From Cognatishimia sp. 1_MG-2023 (GTDB lineage Bacteria; Pseudomonadota; Alphaproteobacteria; Rhodobacterales; Rhodobacteraceae): DNA of 64,000 nt. Below are positions 1 to 8,523 of the stretch, piece after piece. Made by a program: the position numbers and the translations under genes. Below the pieces are notes generated by a model. It was given only the letters and a program-made list of their open reading frames with translations. It had not been told where the DNA came from and made no database searches. The stretch spans positions 186,001 through 250,000 of the forward strand of contig NZ_JAUORX010000001.1 in NCBI RefSeq assembly GCF_030548175.1, in the 5' to 3' direction. How positions within the stretch are numbered: the first letter of the stretch is position 1; every line of letters starts with the position of its first letter.

Positions 1-2
1 AG

Positions 3-530
3 TCCACCCAATGGTATTTCCAACGCTACATCCAACACCTGCCCGCAGCTGGTGAGATGACCTTCTTTGACCGCAGCTGGTACAACCGAGGTGTCGTGGA
101 AAAGGTCTTTGGCTTCTGCACCGATCAGCAACGCGATCATTTCTTTGCCCAAGCCCCCGATTTCGAAAAAATGCTGGTGGACGAAGGCATCATCCTGATC
201 AAATTCTGGCTCAACGTCGGCCGCGCCGAACAGCTGCGCCGCTTTATGGCCCGCGAAAGCGATCCACTAAAACAATGGAAACTCAGTTGGATCGACGTCG
301 AAGGCCTCAAGAAATGGGATGCCTACACCCAAGCCATCGGAGAAACGTTTGATCACACAAACACCGACATCGCCCCTTGGACCATCATCCGCAGCGACGA
401 CAAACGCCGCGCGCGGCTGAACGCAATTCGGCACGTTCTCCATCGCGTGGACTACACCCACAAAGACGCAAAGGCCATCGGCCAATGCGACCCAACCATT
501 TGCGGCACAACGGATATTTGGCATGCCTAA
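3..530 (+). CDS. ppk2: Polyphosphate kinase 2 (PPK2) family, C-terminal part, cut by the window start
   Basis: The reading frame is open from the first bases, so the gene starts left of the window; 175 residues are visible, against about 270-300 for the family. PPK2 enzymes move phosphate between polyphosphate and nucleotides in the cytoplasm. The fragment begins with the conserved WYFQRYIxHLPAAGE stretch and continues with the Walker B/lid signature FDRSWYNR (visible residues 22-29). Other family marks are [15 protein letters not shown] and the [13 protein letters not shown] region near the C-terminus. The Walker A loop must lie outside the window. The last 8 bp overlap the start of the TetR gene, which suggests coupled translation. 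Substrate subclass (ADP or AMP) cannot be told from the visible part. Confidence 0.93.
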   Translation, partial: STQWYFQRYIQHLPAAGEMTFFDRSWYNRGVVEKVFGFCTDQQRDHFFAQAPDFEKMLVDEGIILIKFWLNVGRAEQLRRFMARESDPLKQWKLSWIDVEGLKKWDAYTQAIGETFDHTNTDIAPWTIIRSDDKRRARLNAIRHVLHRVDYTHKDAKAIGQCDPTICGTTDIWHA

Positions 531-1143
531 GCAAGGCTATCACCACGGCAACCTGCGCCAAGCGCTGGTCGAAGCCGCCCTGCGCCTGATCGAGGTCAAA
601 GGCCCAACAGGCTTCACCCTGTCAGAAGCCGCGAAAACCGCAGGCGTAACACCCGCAGCCGTCTACCGCCATTTCGAAGGTCGCGAAGACCTGATCGCCG
701 AAGCCGCCCGCCAAGGCTATGAAATCTTTGCCGATTTGATGCAATTCGCCTACGACAAAGGCCAACCCTCAGCGCTCGCCAGTTTCGAAGCAACCGGCCG
801 CGCTTACCTCGCCTTCGCCCGCAAATATCCGGGCCACTACATCGCGATGTTTGAAAGCGGCATCTCCGTCAACCGCACCCCAGAACTCGCCGCGATCGCC
901 ACCCGCGCGCGTGGTGTGATGGAACAAGCGGCCAATGATCTCTCTCAACACATCCCACCGGAAAAACGTCCCCCAGCAAGTATGTTTTCAGCCCACATCT
1001 GGGCCATGAGCCACGGCGTGGTGGAACTCTTCGCCCGAAACTCCCCCGGCACCCAAAGCCCCTTCCCACCAGAAGATTTGCTAGAAACCGGCATCGGCGT
1101 TTACCTACGAGGCCTCGGCCTGATCAAACCCGACGACGCATAA
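523..1143 (+). CDS. TetR/AcrR family regulator with WHG-type C-terminal domain
   Basis: A 206-residue DNA-binding repressor-type protein. Residues about 8-58 form the TetR helix-turn-helix, with the recognition helix in [18 protein letters not shown]. The C-terminal half, including [14 protein letters not shown], resembles the WHG domain (TetR_C_33) group. It overlaps the PPK2 stop by 8 bp and is probably co-transcribed with it. The target genes and ligand are not evident. A paired extragenic repeat follows the stop directly. Confidence 0.9.
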   Translation: MPKQGYHHGNLRQALVEAALRLIEVKGPTGFTLSEAAKTAGVTPAAVYRHFEGREDLIAEAARQGYEIFADLMQFAYDKGQPSALASFEATGRAYLAFARKYPGHYIAMFESGISVNRTPELAAIATRARGVMEQAANDLSQHIPPEKRPPASMFSAHIWAMSHGVVELFARNSPGTQSPFPPEDLLETGIGVYLRGLGLIKPDDA

Positions 1144-1262
1144 TGGGGCTCTGCCCCCTGCGCTGCGCGCATTCCCCCGAGGTATTTTGGTCAAGAAAAA
1201 GCCTATCTTCATCTTTCCAAAAATACTCTGGGGTGAATTGGCCAGCGGCCAAGAGGGGCACA
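1144..1262. repeat. Two converging copies of an extragenic palindromic repeat
   Basis: Right after the TetR stop comes a GGGGCTCTGCCCC mini-palindrome, a GCGCTGCGCGC segment and CCCCCGAGGTATTTTGG (1174-1190). About 26 bp on, CCAAAAATACTCTGGGG (1217-1233) is its near-exact inverted match, followed by a degenerate copy of the rest on the minus strand to about 1262. The pair could form a long hairpin of roughly 17 bp. From memory, this element with its CCCCGAGTATTTTTGG core and purine-rich tail is frequent after genes in Rhodobacterales. No gene is seen between 1144 and 1458. The stretch holds this repeat pair and the rpsI terminator. Confidence 0.75.
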
Positions 1263-1404
1263 GCGACGACCTGCAACAACGCTTTCCGAGAAAGTTGGTG
1301 GCGGTAAAACCGGACGCGAAAGAGATACTAAAAGCGGTCAGTTTGTTCAAAATGGTACAGCGAAGCGTCGCCCAAGCACCACAGTTACCGAAGATAAATA
1401 GCCA

Positions 1405-1437
1405 ATAGAAAAAGGGCCGCCTGAAGGCAGCCCTTTC
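1405..1437 (-). terminator. Intrinsic terminator of rplM-rpsI
   Basis: The stem AAAGGGC-GCC (1411-1421) pairs with GGC-GCCCTTT (1426-1436) around a TGAA loop. On the minus strand it is followed by a U-run (A-run 1408-1413 on the plus strand). It lies about 20 bp past the rpsI stop. Confidence 0.85.
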
Positions 1438-1458
1438 CAAATTCGAAATGTGTAAAGC

Positions 1459-1944
1459 TTAACGCTTTGAGAACTGGAAGGAACGACGCGCTTTGCGGCG
1501 GCCAAACTTCTTACGTTCAACAACACGAGAGTCACGTGTCAGGAAGCCAGCAGCTTTCAACGCGCCACGCAGGGATGGTTCATAAAGCTGAAGCGCTTTA
1601 GAAATACCGTGCTTAACCGCGCCCGCTTGACCGGACAGACCGCCACCTTTCACAGTTGCGTATACGTCGAATTCACCTTCAACGCCTGCAATTGTGAATG
1701 GCTGTGCCAGGATCATTTGCAGAACCGGACGTGCGAAATATTCGTTCTGTGGCTTGCCGTTTACAACAACTTTGCCAGAGCCTGGTTTAATCCAAACACG
1801 TGCAACAGCGTCTTTACGTTTACCAGTTGCATAAGAACGACCTAGCTCGTCGCGAACAGGCTCCGCAGGAGCTGCGTCAACAACAAGAGTTTCGCCGTTT
1901 GCAACAGCAGAGAGCTCTTCAAGAGAATTGATTTGATCAGCCAT
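1459..1944 (-). CDS. rpsI: 30S ribosomal protein S9
   Basis: 161 residues. The conserved S9 core starts at about residue 35 ([17 protein letters not shown]) and ends in the [11 protein letters not shown] tail, whose basic end reaches the ribosomal P site. The 30-residue acidic N-terminal extension is usual in alphaproteobacteria. It follows rplM after 3 bp in the universal rplM-rpsI operon, served by the promoter near 2490 and ended by the hairpin at 1411-1436. Confidence 0.98.
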   Translation of the reverse strand: MADQINSLEELSAVANGETLVVDAAPAEPVRDELGRSYATGKRKDAVARVWIKPGSGKVVVNGKPQNEYFARPVLQMILAQPFTIAGVEGEFDVYATVKGGGLSGQAGAVKHGISKALQLYEPSLRGALKAAGFLTRDSRVVERKKFGRRKARRSFQFSKR

Positions 1945-1947
1945 TGA

Positions 1948-2409
1948 TTAGCTCCGCGTGTTCTTGGAGTTCATGGATTTCACATCCAACACTTCTGGCG
2001 CTTGCGCCTCGTGTGGGTGCTCGGAACCAGCATAGACGCGCAGGTTGGTCATGATCTTACGGCTCAGGGAGTTCCCTGGCAGCATGCGCTTTACAGCAGC
2101 AGTCACGACACGCTCAGGGAATTGACCCTCGAGAATTTGCTCAGCCGTACGGAATTTGATGCCGCCCGGGTGGCCTGTGTGCCAGTAGTAACGTTTGTCG
2201 GTACGTTTTTTACCAGTCATCTGCACCTTGTCGGCGTTGATGATGATAACGTTGTCACCTGTGTCCATGTGTGGAGTAAAGGTGGCCTTGTGCTTGCCAC
2301 GCAAGCGCATGGCGACGATCGACGCAAGACGGCCAAGCACGACGCCTTCAGCGTCGATGATGATCCATTTCTTATCGATGTCTGCCGGAGTAGCAGAAAA
2401 GGTTTTCAT
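1948..2409 (-). CDS. rplM: 50S ribosomal protein L13
   Basis: 153 residues, full length. L13 signatures visible are [33 protein letters not shown] and the [19 protein letters not shown] region. L13 is an early-assembling large-subunit protein. It is the first gene of the two-gene operon with rpsI, and a good sigma-70 type promoter lies about 70-95 bp upstream. Confidence 0.98.
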   Translation of the reverse strand: MKTFSATPADIDKKWIIIDAEGVVLGRLASIVAMRLRGKHKATFTPHMDTGDNVIIINADKVQMTGKKRTDKRYYWHTGHPGGIKFRTAEQILEGQFPERVVTAAVKRMLPGNSLSRKIMTNLRVYAGSEHPHEAQAPEVLDVKSMNSKNTRS

Positions 2410-2475
2410 TGTGGTCTACCTAAGTTTGGTTGACAGATGCGGCAACGAGTCGACACATCAATATGCGATGGGCGG

Positions 2476-2503
2476 GTTATAAAGCCCCCACAACCACAGT
2501 CAA
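2476..2503 (-). promoter_or_regulatory. Sigma-70 type promoter of rplM-rpsI
   Basis: On the minus strand TTGACT (2503-2498), a 16-bp spacer, then TATAAC (2481-2476). Transcription would begin near 2469, leaving a leader of about 60 nt before the rplM ATG. Confidence 0.65.
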
Positions 2504-2574
2504 CAGCGGCAAAGTTAAATTAACCAAGTAAAATCAACACCTTACAAAATAGGTATTATTTTACCCCACTTATT

Positions 2575-3549
2575 TCACCGCTCCGGCTGGAAAAACACCC
2601 CGGCAAACAACCCACGCAGGGTTTTCGCGGTCAGAAACGCAACAATCCCACTTAGTACCGCCCATAATCCAGCGCCAATCACCATATGCGCGGGCGACGC
2701 GGCCTCAACGCCAAACCGGATTGATGCCATACACAAGCCCGCCACAGGAAAGCTCAGCGCCCACCAGCTTAAGGCAAAGGGCATAGTCACAAGTTTCGGC
2801 AGCTGGATCACCACCAACATCGCAAAGATATAGGCCGCGTTCAAAAGCACCCGTGCAAAGCTGTCTACCCCACCCGTCAATGTCACATAGGCCAGAAACC
2901 CCAGTGCAGGTGGCGCGATCAGAACCACAAGGGTTGGCACCAATTTGCCCGGCAGCGGATCGTGAAACACCAATCGGTTCATCACCAAGGTCAACAACAC
3001 CAACCAAAAGAGAACACCGCCAGAAAAGAACAGCCAAGACAGCTCAATATATCCCAACGGAACGCCCGCTACGGGCACAATCACATTCCCAACCGCTGGA
3101 ATAAACCACGCGGGGCTTAGCTGCCCCACCTCAAATGACCGATGACTGATCCAGCTAGAAATCACCGACAGCGTCAAAAGCCCTTGAAACGCCAAGCCGA
3201 TCACCCAAATCACGCGGGCCATTCCCGGCGCATCCTGCAAATACCCCATTGCCACCAAAAGCATAGAAATCGAAATCGCTGGGAAAAACGCCAGCTTGCC
3301 CGGCACCTGCCATTCTGCGCGGCAATCGTGCGGCGCTCGGATCAGTTTGGCCCCGTAGATCAAGACCAAGCCAACAAAGGCCACCGTCGCAACCACCCGC
3401 AACACCAAGGCCACAGGCATAAACGCAGGCCATACCGCAGCCATTGCGAAACTTGCCAAGGCCCAGCCCCACAACCCCATAGAGGACGCAAATAATGTAA
3501 CTGGAAAATGCGCAAGACCTGCCTTTGCATCACTCATATCTGTTGCCAT
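2575..3549 (-). CDS. SLAC1/TehA family transporter
   Basis: 324 residues with about ten hydrophobic helices and short loops, matching the tellurite-resistance/dicarboxylate transporter (TDT, SLAC1) family. The start MSDAKAGLAHFPVTLFASSMGLWG is the typical first-helix motif (FP.T.F...MG..G), and PAWFIPAVGNVIVPVAG in the middle is also characteristic. The family moves anions in plants and C4-dicarboxylates or sulfite in microbes; the substrate here cannot be read from sequence. It lies 59 bp beyond the end of the mocR gene on the same strand and may be its target. Confidence 0.85.
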   Translation of the reverse strand: MATDMSDAKAGLAHFPVTLFASSMGLWGWALASFAMAAVWPAFMPVALVLRVVATVAFVGLVLIYGAKLIRAPHDCRAEWQVPGKLAFFPAISISMLLVAMGYLQDAPGMARVIWVIGLAFQGLLTLSVISSWISHRSFEVGQLSPAWFIPAVGNVIVPVAGVPLGYIELSWLFFSGGVLFWLVLLTLVMNRLVFHDPLPGKLVPTLVVLIAPPALGFLAYVTLTGGVDSFARVLLNAAYIFAMLVVIQLPKLVTMPFALSWWALSFPVAGLCMASIRFGVEAASPAHMVIGAGLWAVLSGIVAFLTAKTLRGLFAGVFFQPER

Positions 3550-3608
3550 CGTCTGTCTCTCCTCCGGCAGAGCCGTTCCTTCGGCTCCTGATTTTCGGTT
3601 TTGTCTCG

Positions 3609-4982
3609 CTACGTCGTGAAACTACGAGGCGGATTGTCCAACAAACGCCGAACGATCTCGATCCCTTGCTCAAACCGCTTTTGGTCGATCTGCCCATTCA
3701 TGGCCAACCGAACCGCATGCACTGTGCGACCATCCCGAAGTGTGAATTCATCAGCAGATTTCAACATCACGCCTGCCGCCTCTGCAGCCTGCGCAAAGGC
3801 TGGGGCCCGCCATCCAGTAGGCAGTTCAACCCAAACCAGCGGTACGTTGTTTCGCCATCGAATGGCATATCCGCCCAATTGGTGTACCGCGATGCGCAAA
3901 TCCGCATTGATCCGCGCCTGCATCTTGGAAATAACCCCCGGCAGCTTTGGGTTGGTCATCACCTTGGCAAACACCTCAGTCAGCATCGTTGATACGCCAA
4001 AGTGACTAAACTGCACGCTGCGCAGCATTTCTCCGACCCACCCATTGGGCGGCAAGGTAAATCCAACACGCAGGGCCGGCGAAACTAACTTTGACGGAGA
4101 ATTCACATACCAGCCCAATTCAGGCAACAAGGCCCGATAGGTTTCACCAGTGTGTTGCCCCATATAGTAACAATCATCATCCAGCACATGAATGCCGTGT
4201 CTCAATGCGACGGATGCGATTTCGCGACGCCGCGCTGCAGATGTTGGCCGCGTTGTTGGATTATTCACCTCGGAAGAGGTACAATACAATTCAGCACCTG
4301 TGGATTGTACCAATTCTTCAAAGGCTGCTGGGTCCGGTCCGTCACCATCCCACGGCACGCCAACGATCCGCGCGCCGTAAATCTCGGCCGCTTTTCGAAA
4401 TCCTGAAAAGGTCACATCGTCCACCAACACGACCGGATCCTTGGACCGCAAGACAGCCTGCATAATATGCATCACAGCATTCTGTCCGCCATGGGTAATG
4501 ACCAAATCATCAACCGTGTAATCCCCCAGTGGTGCGTCCTTCATCCACTTCATAAATGCCAGCCGCGCCGGAAGGTTCATTTCGCGTTTTGGGTATTGCA
4601 TCAAGGCCATAGCAGGCAATTCTGCAGTAACTTTACGCATCGCATCGCGTATAAGTGCCTCTTGACCCATGTTTGGAATGCGTGGGCTAAACAGGTCAAC
4701 ACTACCGGTTTCCCCCACGTCAATTTCCATGCCGTTGACGTCGGAAACATAGGTGCCCCGACCGACGCCTGCGGTCAATGTGCCGTCCTCCACCAGCAGT
4801 GAATAGGCCCGCGCAACGGTGCCGGGCGTAATCTCTAGACGGTAGGCTAATTCACGAACAGGCGGCAACTTTTGCCCCGGATCAAGTTCGCCCTCTTGGA
4901 TACCCTTACGGATGCAATCAACCAGAGCGCGATACTTGGCACGCCCTGTTTGCGCCAACATCGGAGTCCACTTTGTACCCAT
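3609..4982 (-). CDS. MocR-type regulator: GntR winged helix fused to a PLP aminotransferase fold
   Basis: 457 residues. Residues 10-75 form a GntR-type winged helix (QKLPPVRELAYRLEITPGTVARAY). The rest is a fold-type I aminotransferase domain with DDDCYYMG and SPSKLVSPALRVGF, whose lysine should bind pyridoxal phosphate. MocR proteins sense PLP or amino compounds and usually control a neighbouring gene. The likely target is the SLAC1-type transporter downstream on the same strand, or whatever is transcribed from the gene-free stretch upstream. A sigma-70 promoter and a perfect 12-bp palindrome lie upstream. Confidence 0.88.
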   Translation of the reverse strand: MGTKWTPMLAQTGRAKYRALVDCIRKGIQEGELDPGQKLPPVRELAYRLEITPGTVARAYSLLVEDGTLTAGVGRGTYVSDVNGMEIDVGETGSVDLFSPRIPNMGQEALIRDAMRKVTAELPAMALMQYPKREMNLPARLAFMKWMKDAPLGDYTVDDLVITHGGQNAVMHIMQAVLRSKDPVVLVDDVTFSGFRKAAEIYGARIVGVPWDGDGPDPAAFEELVQSTGAELYCTSSEVNNPTTRPTSAARRREIASVALRHGIHVLDDDCYYMGQHTGETYRALLPELGWYVNSPSKLVSPALRVGFTLPPNGWVGEMLRSVQFSHFGVSTMLTEVFAKVMTNPKLPGVISKMQARINADLRIAVHQLGGYAIRWRNNVPLVWVELPTGWRAPAFAQAAEAAGVMLKSADEFTLRDGRTVHAVRLAMNGQIDQKRFEQGIEIVRRLLDNPPRSFTT

Positions 4983-5014
4983 TACAATGTTTTCCTAGAC
5001 CAAAAACTGCGCTC

Positions 5015-5043
5015 ATTGTACCTAGAATTTAACAACACATCAA
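5015..5043 (-). promoter_or_regulatory. Sigma-70 type promoter of the MocR gene
   Basis: On the minus strand TTGATG (5043-5038), a 17-bp spacer (5037-5021), then TACAAT (5020-5015), 33 bp ahead of the start codon. The palindrome at 5050-5061 lies immediately upstream of the -35 box. Confidence 0.6.
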
Positions 5044-5049
5044 TGGATA

Positions 5050-5061
5050 TGTATCGATACA
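5050..5061. promoter_or_regulatory. 12-bp perfect palindrome, candidate operator
   Basis: TGTATCGATACA is a perfect inverted repeat with imperfect GGAT/ATCC flanks. It sits just upstream of the mocR -35 box and overlaps a TACAAT element (5058-5063, plus strand) that could be the -10 box of the candidate RNA starting near 5070. One site could thus control both directions. Confidence 0.5.
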
Positions 5062-5069
5062 ATCCATAA

Positions 5070-5322
5070 GTTTCCGCAAGGTCACCTACGACCTGTCGCG
5101 TTCAGATTTGACGCTGTGCGATCCACCCTCTTCCGGACGTCGCACATCATCACTGGGGAGCTCGACTGAGGTGATTTTGCGGAGGAGCGCCTAGGTCAAT
5201 TTGGTTTGGGTGCGACCGACATCGGAGTCACTCCCGATGGCGTGACCGCTTCGCGGTCATCTTCTGGCGGGCGCAAACCCCGTCGAACGTCAGAAATCAC
5301 TTAGCCGGGGTTCGCCCCGGCT
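5070..5322 (+). ncRNA. Candidate structured non-coding RNA with its own terminator
   Basis: This 347-bp gap (4983-5329) has no convincing ORF but dense pairing. A 13-bp stem (5074-5086 with 5170-5182, two G-U pairs, extendable by 3) encloses the hairpin TGTGCGA/TCGCACA (5115-5121/5140-5146). A second unit, 5208-5214 with 5272-5280 (7 bp, 2-nt bulge), encloses two hairpins: CATCGG/CCGATG (5220-5239) and an 8-bp stem with a TTC loop (5242-5260). It ends with AGCCGGGG-TTCG-CCCCGGCT (5303-5322) followed by nine T on the plus strand only. No plus-strand gene precedes this terminator. I could not match the RNA to 6S, SRP, RNase P or tmRNA by eye. Confidence 0.55.
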
Positions 5323-5330
5323 TTTTTTTT
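5303..5330 (+). terminator. Strong intrinsic terminator facing plus-strand transcription
   Basis: Perfect 8-bp GC-rich stem with a TTCG tetraloop and a run of nine T on the plus strand. No U-run exists on the minus side, so it does not serve the thioesterase gene well. It marks the 3' end of a plus-strand transcript from 5070-5300. Confidence 0.85.
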
Positions 5331-5755
5331 CAATCGCGCTTCGGAGGGATTGAATAGGTCAACGTCGCACGCGCAACCGGCGCCTTTTGCCCCTCAGAAC
5401 AAATACGAATATCAACCACAGACAGGCTTTTGCCTAGCTTCAACACCTCTGCCGTCGCAATTAAATCCGCATCTGCTGAAGGTTTACGCATAAAGTCGAT
5501 CGAACAATTGGTTGTCACAGCCAATGCTTCGCGTCCGATATGCGCCAATGTCGCCGCATAGGCTGCCACATCCGCAAGTGCAAACATGGTGGGCCCAGAC
5601 ACAGTTCCCCCCGGTCGCAGATTTTGATCCGTCACAGGCATCCGCATCACGGTCACAGCACCATCAATGTGTTCAACAGAAAAATGCCCTCGGACTTGCG
5701 GAAAAACCTCCCACAAATAGTCCTGCATCTCAGCGCGCGTCATAACTGGCGTCAT
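5330..5755 (-). CDS. PaaI family hotdog thioesterase
   Basis: 141 residues from the ATG at 5755, which has an AAGGGG Shine-Dalgarno 7 bp upstream; the ATG two codons earlier is too close to it. The hotdog signature is NLRPGGTVSGPTMFALADVAAYAA, with DFMRKPSADADLIATAEVLKLGKSL after it. Such enzymes hydrolyse acyl-CoA or aryl-CoA thioesters. It lies divergent to an enoyl-CoA hydratase gene, which fits a role in acyl-CoA turnover; the true substrate is unknown. Confidence 0.85.
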   Translation of the reverse strand: MTPVMTRAEMQDYLWEVFPQVRGHFSVEHIDGAVTVMRMPVTDQNLRPGGTVSGPTMFALADVAAYAATLAHIGREALAVTTNCSIDFMRKPSADADLIATAEVLKLGKSLSVVDIRICSEGQKAPVARATLTYSIPPKRD

Positions 5756-5849
5756 CACCATTCCCCTTATGCCGTAACGTCTTATGCGATTTGCCTTTGG
5801 CGCAACCGCTCTGCATCCTACGCTCTAGGCAATTGTGACGGAGGGCAAG

Positions 5850-6635
5850 ATGGCAATTTTAGAACGTAACGACACACAGGCTGTGGCACATCTGCAAATG
5901 AATGCACCAGAGCGGTTAAACGCGCTGTCAGATGAGATGATCCATGCACTGCAAACACAGCTCGATCAAATCGCCACAGATCCCAACATTCGCGTCGTCA
6001 TCCTATCGGGTGATGGCAAAGCTTTTTGCGCGGGCCACGATCTCAAACAAATGACCGCAGGCCGCCAAGCCAAAGACGCTGGCCGCGCCTATTTCGCCGA
6101 TCTCTTTGCGCGCTGTGCCAAACTGATGCTGACCATCCAATCCATCCCCCAGCCCGTCATCGCCCAAGTCCACGGCATCGCCACCGCAGCGGGCTGCCAG
6201 CTTGTCGCCACCTGCGATCTTGCCGTCGCCACAGATACAACCAAATTCGGCGTGAATGGCGTCAATATCGGCCTGTTCTGCTCCACCCCCATGGTCGCCC
6301 TCACCCGCGTGATCCCCCGCAAACAGGCGTTCGAGATGCTCACCACCGGCAAATTCATCTCCGCAGAACGCGCAGAACAGCTTGGGCTGATCAATTACGC
6401 CGTCCAAATCGACGATCTTGAAGCAAAAACCACCGAGCTCGCCGAAACCATCGCAGCAAAACTCGGGTCTGCGGTGAAAGTTGGTAAACAAGCCTTTTAC
6501 AAGCAGGCGCAATTGCCCACGGATCAAGCTTATGACTATGCAGGCGATGTCATGGTGCAAAACATGCTGTTTCAGGACACAGCCGAAGGCATCGCCGCAT
6601 TTTTAGAAAAACGCCCGCCAAATTGGGATCAATAA
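5850..6635 (+). CDS. Enoyl-CoA hydratase/isomerase family protein
   Basis: 261 residues from the ATG at 5850, preceded by GGAGGG; a GTG five codons upstream is a weaker start. Crotonase fold marks are NALSDEMIHAL, the oxyanion-hole stretch SGDGKAFCAGHDLKQM and GIATAAGCQLVATCDLAVAT. The first catalytic Glu of classical hydratases is not obvious (AAGCQLVA), so it may be an ECHDC3-like or otherwise specialised member. It converts or hydrates acyl-CoA in the cytoplasm. Confidence 0.85.
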   Translation: MAILERNDTQAVAHLQMNAPERLNALSDEMIHALQTQLDQIATDPNIRVVILSGDGKAFCAGHDLKQMTAGRQAKDAGRAYFADLFARCAKLMLTIQSIPQPVIAQVHGIATAAGCQLVATCDLAVATDTTKFGVNGVNIGLFCSTPMVALTRVIPRKQAFEMLTTGKFISAERAEQLGLINYAVQIDDLEAKTTELAETIAAKLGSAVKVGKQAFYKQAQLPTDQAYDYAGDVMVQNMLFQDTAEGIAAFLEKRPPNWDQ

Positions 6636-7003
6636 CGCCGATCCGCCCGTGAATTGTGTCCGAAATGTGGCAAAATCCTTCGAAATTCGGCAGCCAGAAA
6701 GTGGTTAACATTAAGTAAACAAGGGAAATACGCGATTTTCCGCCAATTTTAGGCATTGTTTCCCTTTTTGCGCCCCACTTTTTCCTAATTTGGTCTAGCC
6801 GCACCCGAAAACCCATGTCATAACCACCCTATCGAAGCGCAGAACATCGCAGACTTCGAACATAGACATTGGGTCGCTGAACGGTGGAAGGTCCCTCCAG
6901 GGTTATCTCTCTAACCCGACATTCCTGCCTCAGCGGCCCAAATGATCTCTCCCACATCTAAAACCCCTTTCCAAAGCCGCGCCCGTGGCCTATCTCGCCC
7001 CTT
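6636..7003. other. Gene-free 368-bp stretch before trmFO
   Basis: No supported ORF. It holds TTAACATTAAGTAAAC (6705-6720), with half-sites resembling a CtrA motif but not the full TTAA-N7-TTAA spacing. It also holds AAGGGAAA/TTTCCCTT arms (6721-6728 and 6759-6766) followed by TTT, a possible weak terminator for the hydratase gene. The second half shows nothing further to me. Confidence 0.4.
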
Positions 7004-8347
7004 ATGACAGAGACATTGCATATCATCGGCGGCGGAATGGCCGGATCCGAGGCCGCTTGGCAGGCCGCGAACATGGGCGTGAACGTGGTGATCCACGAAA
7101 TGCGGCCCAAAGTCGAAACCTTTGCCCACCGCACCGGCAACCTGGCCGAGATGGTGTGCTCTAACTCCTTCCGCTCAGACGACAGCGAACAAAACGCCGT
7201 CGGCCTGCTGCACTGGGAAATGCGCGCCGCAAACGGTGTGATCATGCAAACCGCCGACAAACACCGCCTGCCCGCAGGTGGTGCCTTGGCTGTGGACCGT
7301 GATCCATTTGCCGAAACTGTCACAGAAACCCTGATGGCCCATCCAAACATCTCCGTTGAATATGGCGAGATCAACAAACTCCCAACCGACGGCCACTGGA
7401 TCATTGCCACTGGTCCCCTAACCTCAGCGGGTCTAGGTGCGGCCATCCAACAAGAAACCGGCGCTGACGCGCTGGCCTTCTTTGATGCCATCGCCCCAAT
7501 CGTCTACGCTGACTCCATCAACATGGATGTCGCATGGCTGCAATCGCGCTATGACAAAGGCGAAACCGAAGAAGAGCAAAAAGCCTACCTCAACTGCCCG
7601 ATGACCAAGGATCAATACGAATCCTTCATCGACGCATTGCTGGCTGCTGACAAAACCGAATTCCACGAAGGCGAAACCGCCGGCTATTTTGACGGCTGCT
7701 TACCAATCGAAGTCATGGCCGAACGCGGCCGCGAAACATTGCGCTTTGGCCCGATGAAGCCCGTCGGTCTGACAAACGCCCACGATCCAGACAACAAACC
7801 CTACGCCGTCGTCCAGCTCCGCCGCGACAACGCGCTTGGCACTTTGCTGAACATCGTCGGTTTCCAGACCAAAATGAAATACGGCGCGCAAACCGAGGTT
7901 CTGAAAATGATCCCGGGCCTCGAAGACGCCTCTTTCGCGCGCCTCGGCGGCATCCACCGCAACACTTTCATCAACTCACCGACCCTGCTTGACGATCAGA
8001 TGCGTTTGAAATCCAAACCGCACATCCGTTTCGCAGGCCAAATCACCGGTGTCGAAGGATATGTGGAAAGCGCTGCAATGGGTTTGCTCGCCGGTCGTCT
8101 GGCAGCCTCCGAAATTCTCGGCCAACCGATGGACACTGCCCCACTCAACACCGCGATGGGCGCGCTTGTGCATCACATCACTGGTGGTGCCGAGGCGAAA
8201 ACATTCCAACCAATGAATGTGAACTTCGGTCTCTTCCAACCGGTCGAAGGACTCAAGCACGGTCGCCGTGGTCGCAAGGAGCGGTACAAAGCCTACTCGG
8301 ATCGCGCGAAAGCCGAGTGGCAATCTTGGCTCGACACCCAAGCATAA
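7004..8347 (+). CDS. trmFO: tRNA (uracil-54-C5)-methyltransferase, folate/FAD-dependent
   Basis: 447 residues, full length. TrmFO makes ribothymidine at position 54 of tRNAs using methylenetetrahydrofolate and FADH2. The N-terminal dinucleotide-binding motif is [17 protein letters not shown] (6-22). Family signatures include [29 protein letters not shown] and NVNFGLFQP. The cysteine in MVCSNSF and the later CLPIE cysteine are the usual catalytic pair. No clear Shine-Dalgarno precedes the ATG. Confidence 0.97.
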   Translation: MTETLHIIGGGMAGSEAAWQAANMGVNVVIHEMRPKVETFAHRTGNLAEMVCSNSFRSDDSEQNAVGLLHWEMRAANGVIMQTADKHRLPAGGALAVDRDPFAETVTETLMAHPNISVEYGEINKLPTDGHWIIATGPLTSAGLGAAIQQETGADALAFFDAIAPIVYADSINMDVAWLQSRYDKGETEEEQKAYLNCPMTKDQYESFIDALLAADKTEFHEGETAGYFDGCLPIEVMAERGRETLRFGPMKPVGLTNAHDPDNKPYAVVQLRRDNALGTLLNIVGFQTKMKYGAQTEVLKMIPGLEDASFARLGGIHRNTFINSPTLLDDQMRLKSKPHIRFAGQITGVEGYVESAAMGLLAGRLAASEILGQPMDTAPLNTAMGALVHHITGGAEAKTFQPMNVNFGLFQPVEGLKHGRRGRKERYKAYSDRAKAEWQSWLDTQA

Positions 8348-8360
8348 CGTCAAAACCGTA

Positions 8361-8380
8361 GGCCGGGCTTCAGCCCGGCT
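8361..8380. other. Hairpin downstream of trmFO
   Basis: GCCGGGC-TTCA-GCCCGGC (8362-8379) forms a 7-bp stem without a T-run on either side. It may aid termination or protect the 3' end of the trmFO mRNA. Confidence 0.4.
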
Positions 8381-8523
8381 CACCAACACAATTCGGGAAT
8401 CGTACAATTCAGCCGCTCAAACGTACGAATTTCCACATTTCCAAACATTACGCCAACCGTGCGTTGCCTTAACGCCTTCACCTGCTACGCTGGCGCTGCA
8501 ATTCACACGGTACGACGCCTGAA

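Noticed and set aside
5070-5322. Two-piece tmRNA (ssrA) in the gap before the thioesterase gene
   Set aside because: No tag reading frame of the AND-type and no T-loop of tRNA type; the GGTTCG-like string is part of the terminator.
6705-6720. CtrA binding site before trmFO
   Set aside because: TTAA half-sites are spaced 2-3 bp apart, not 7, so the consensus is not met.
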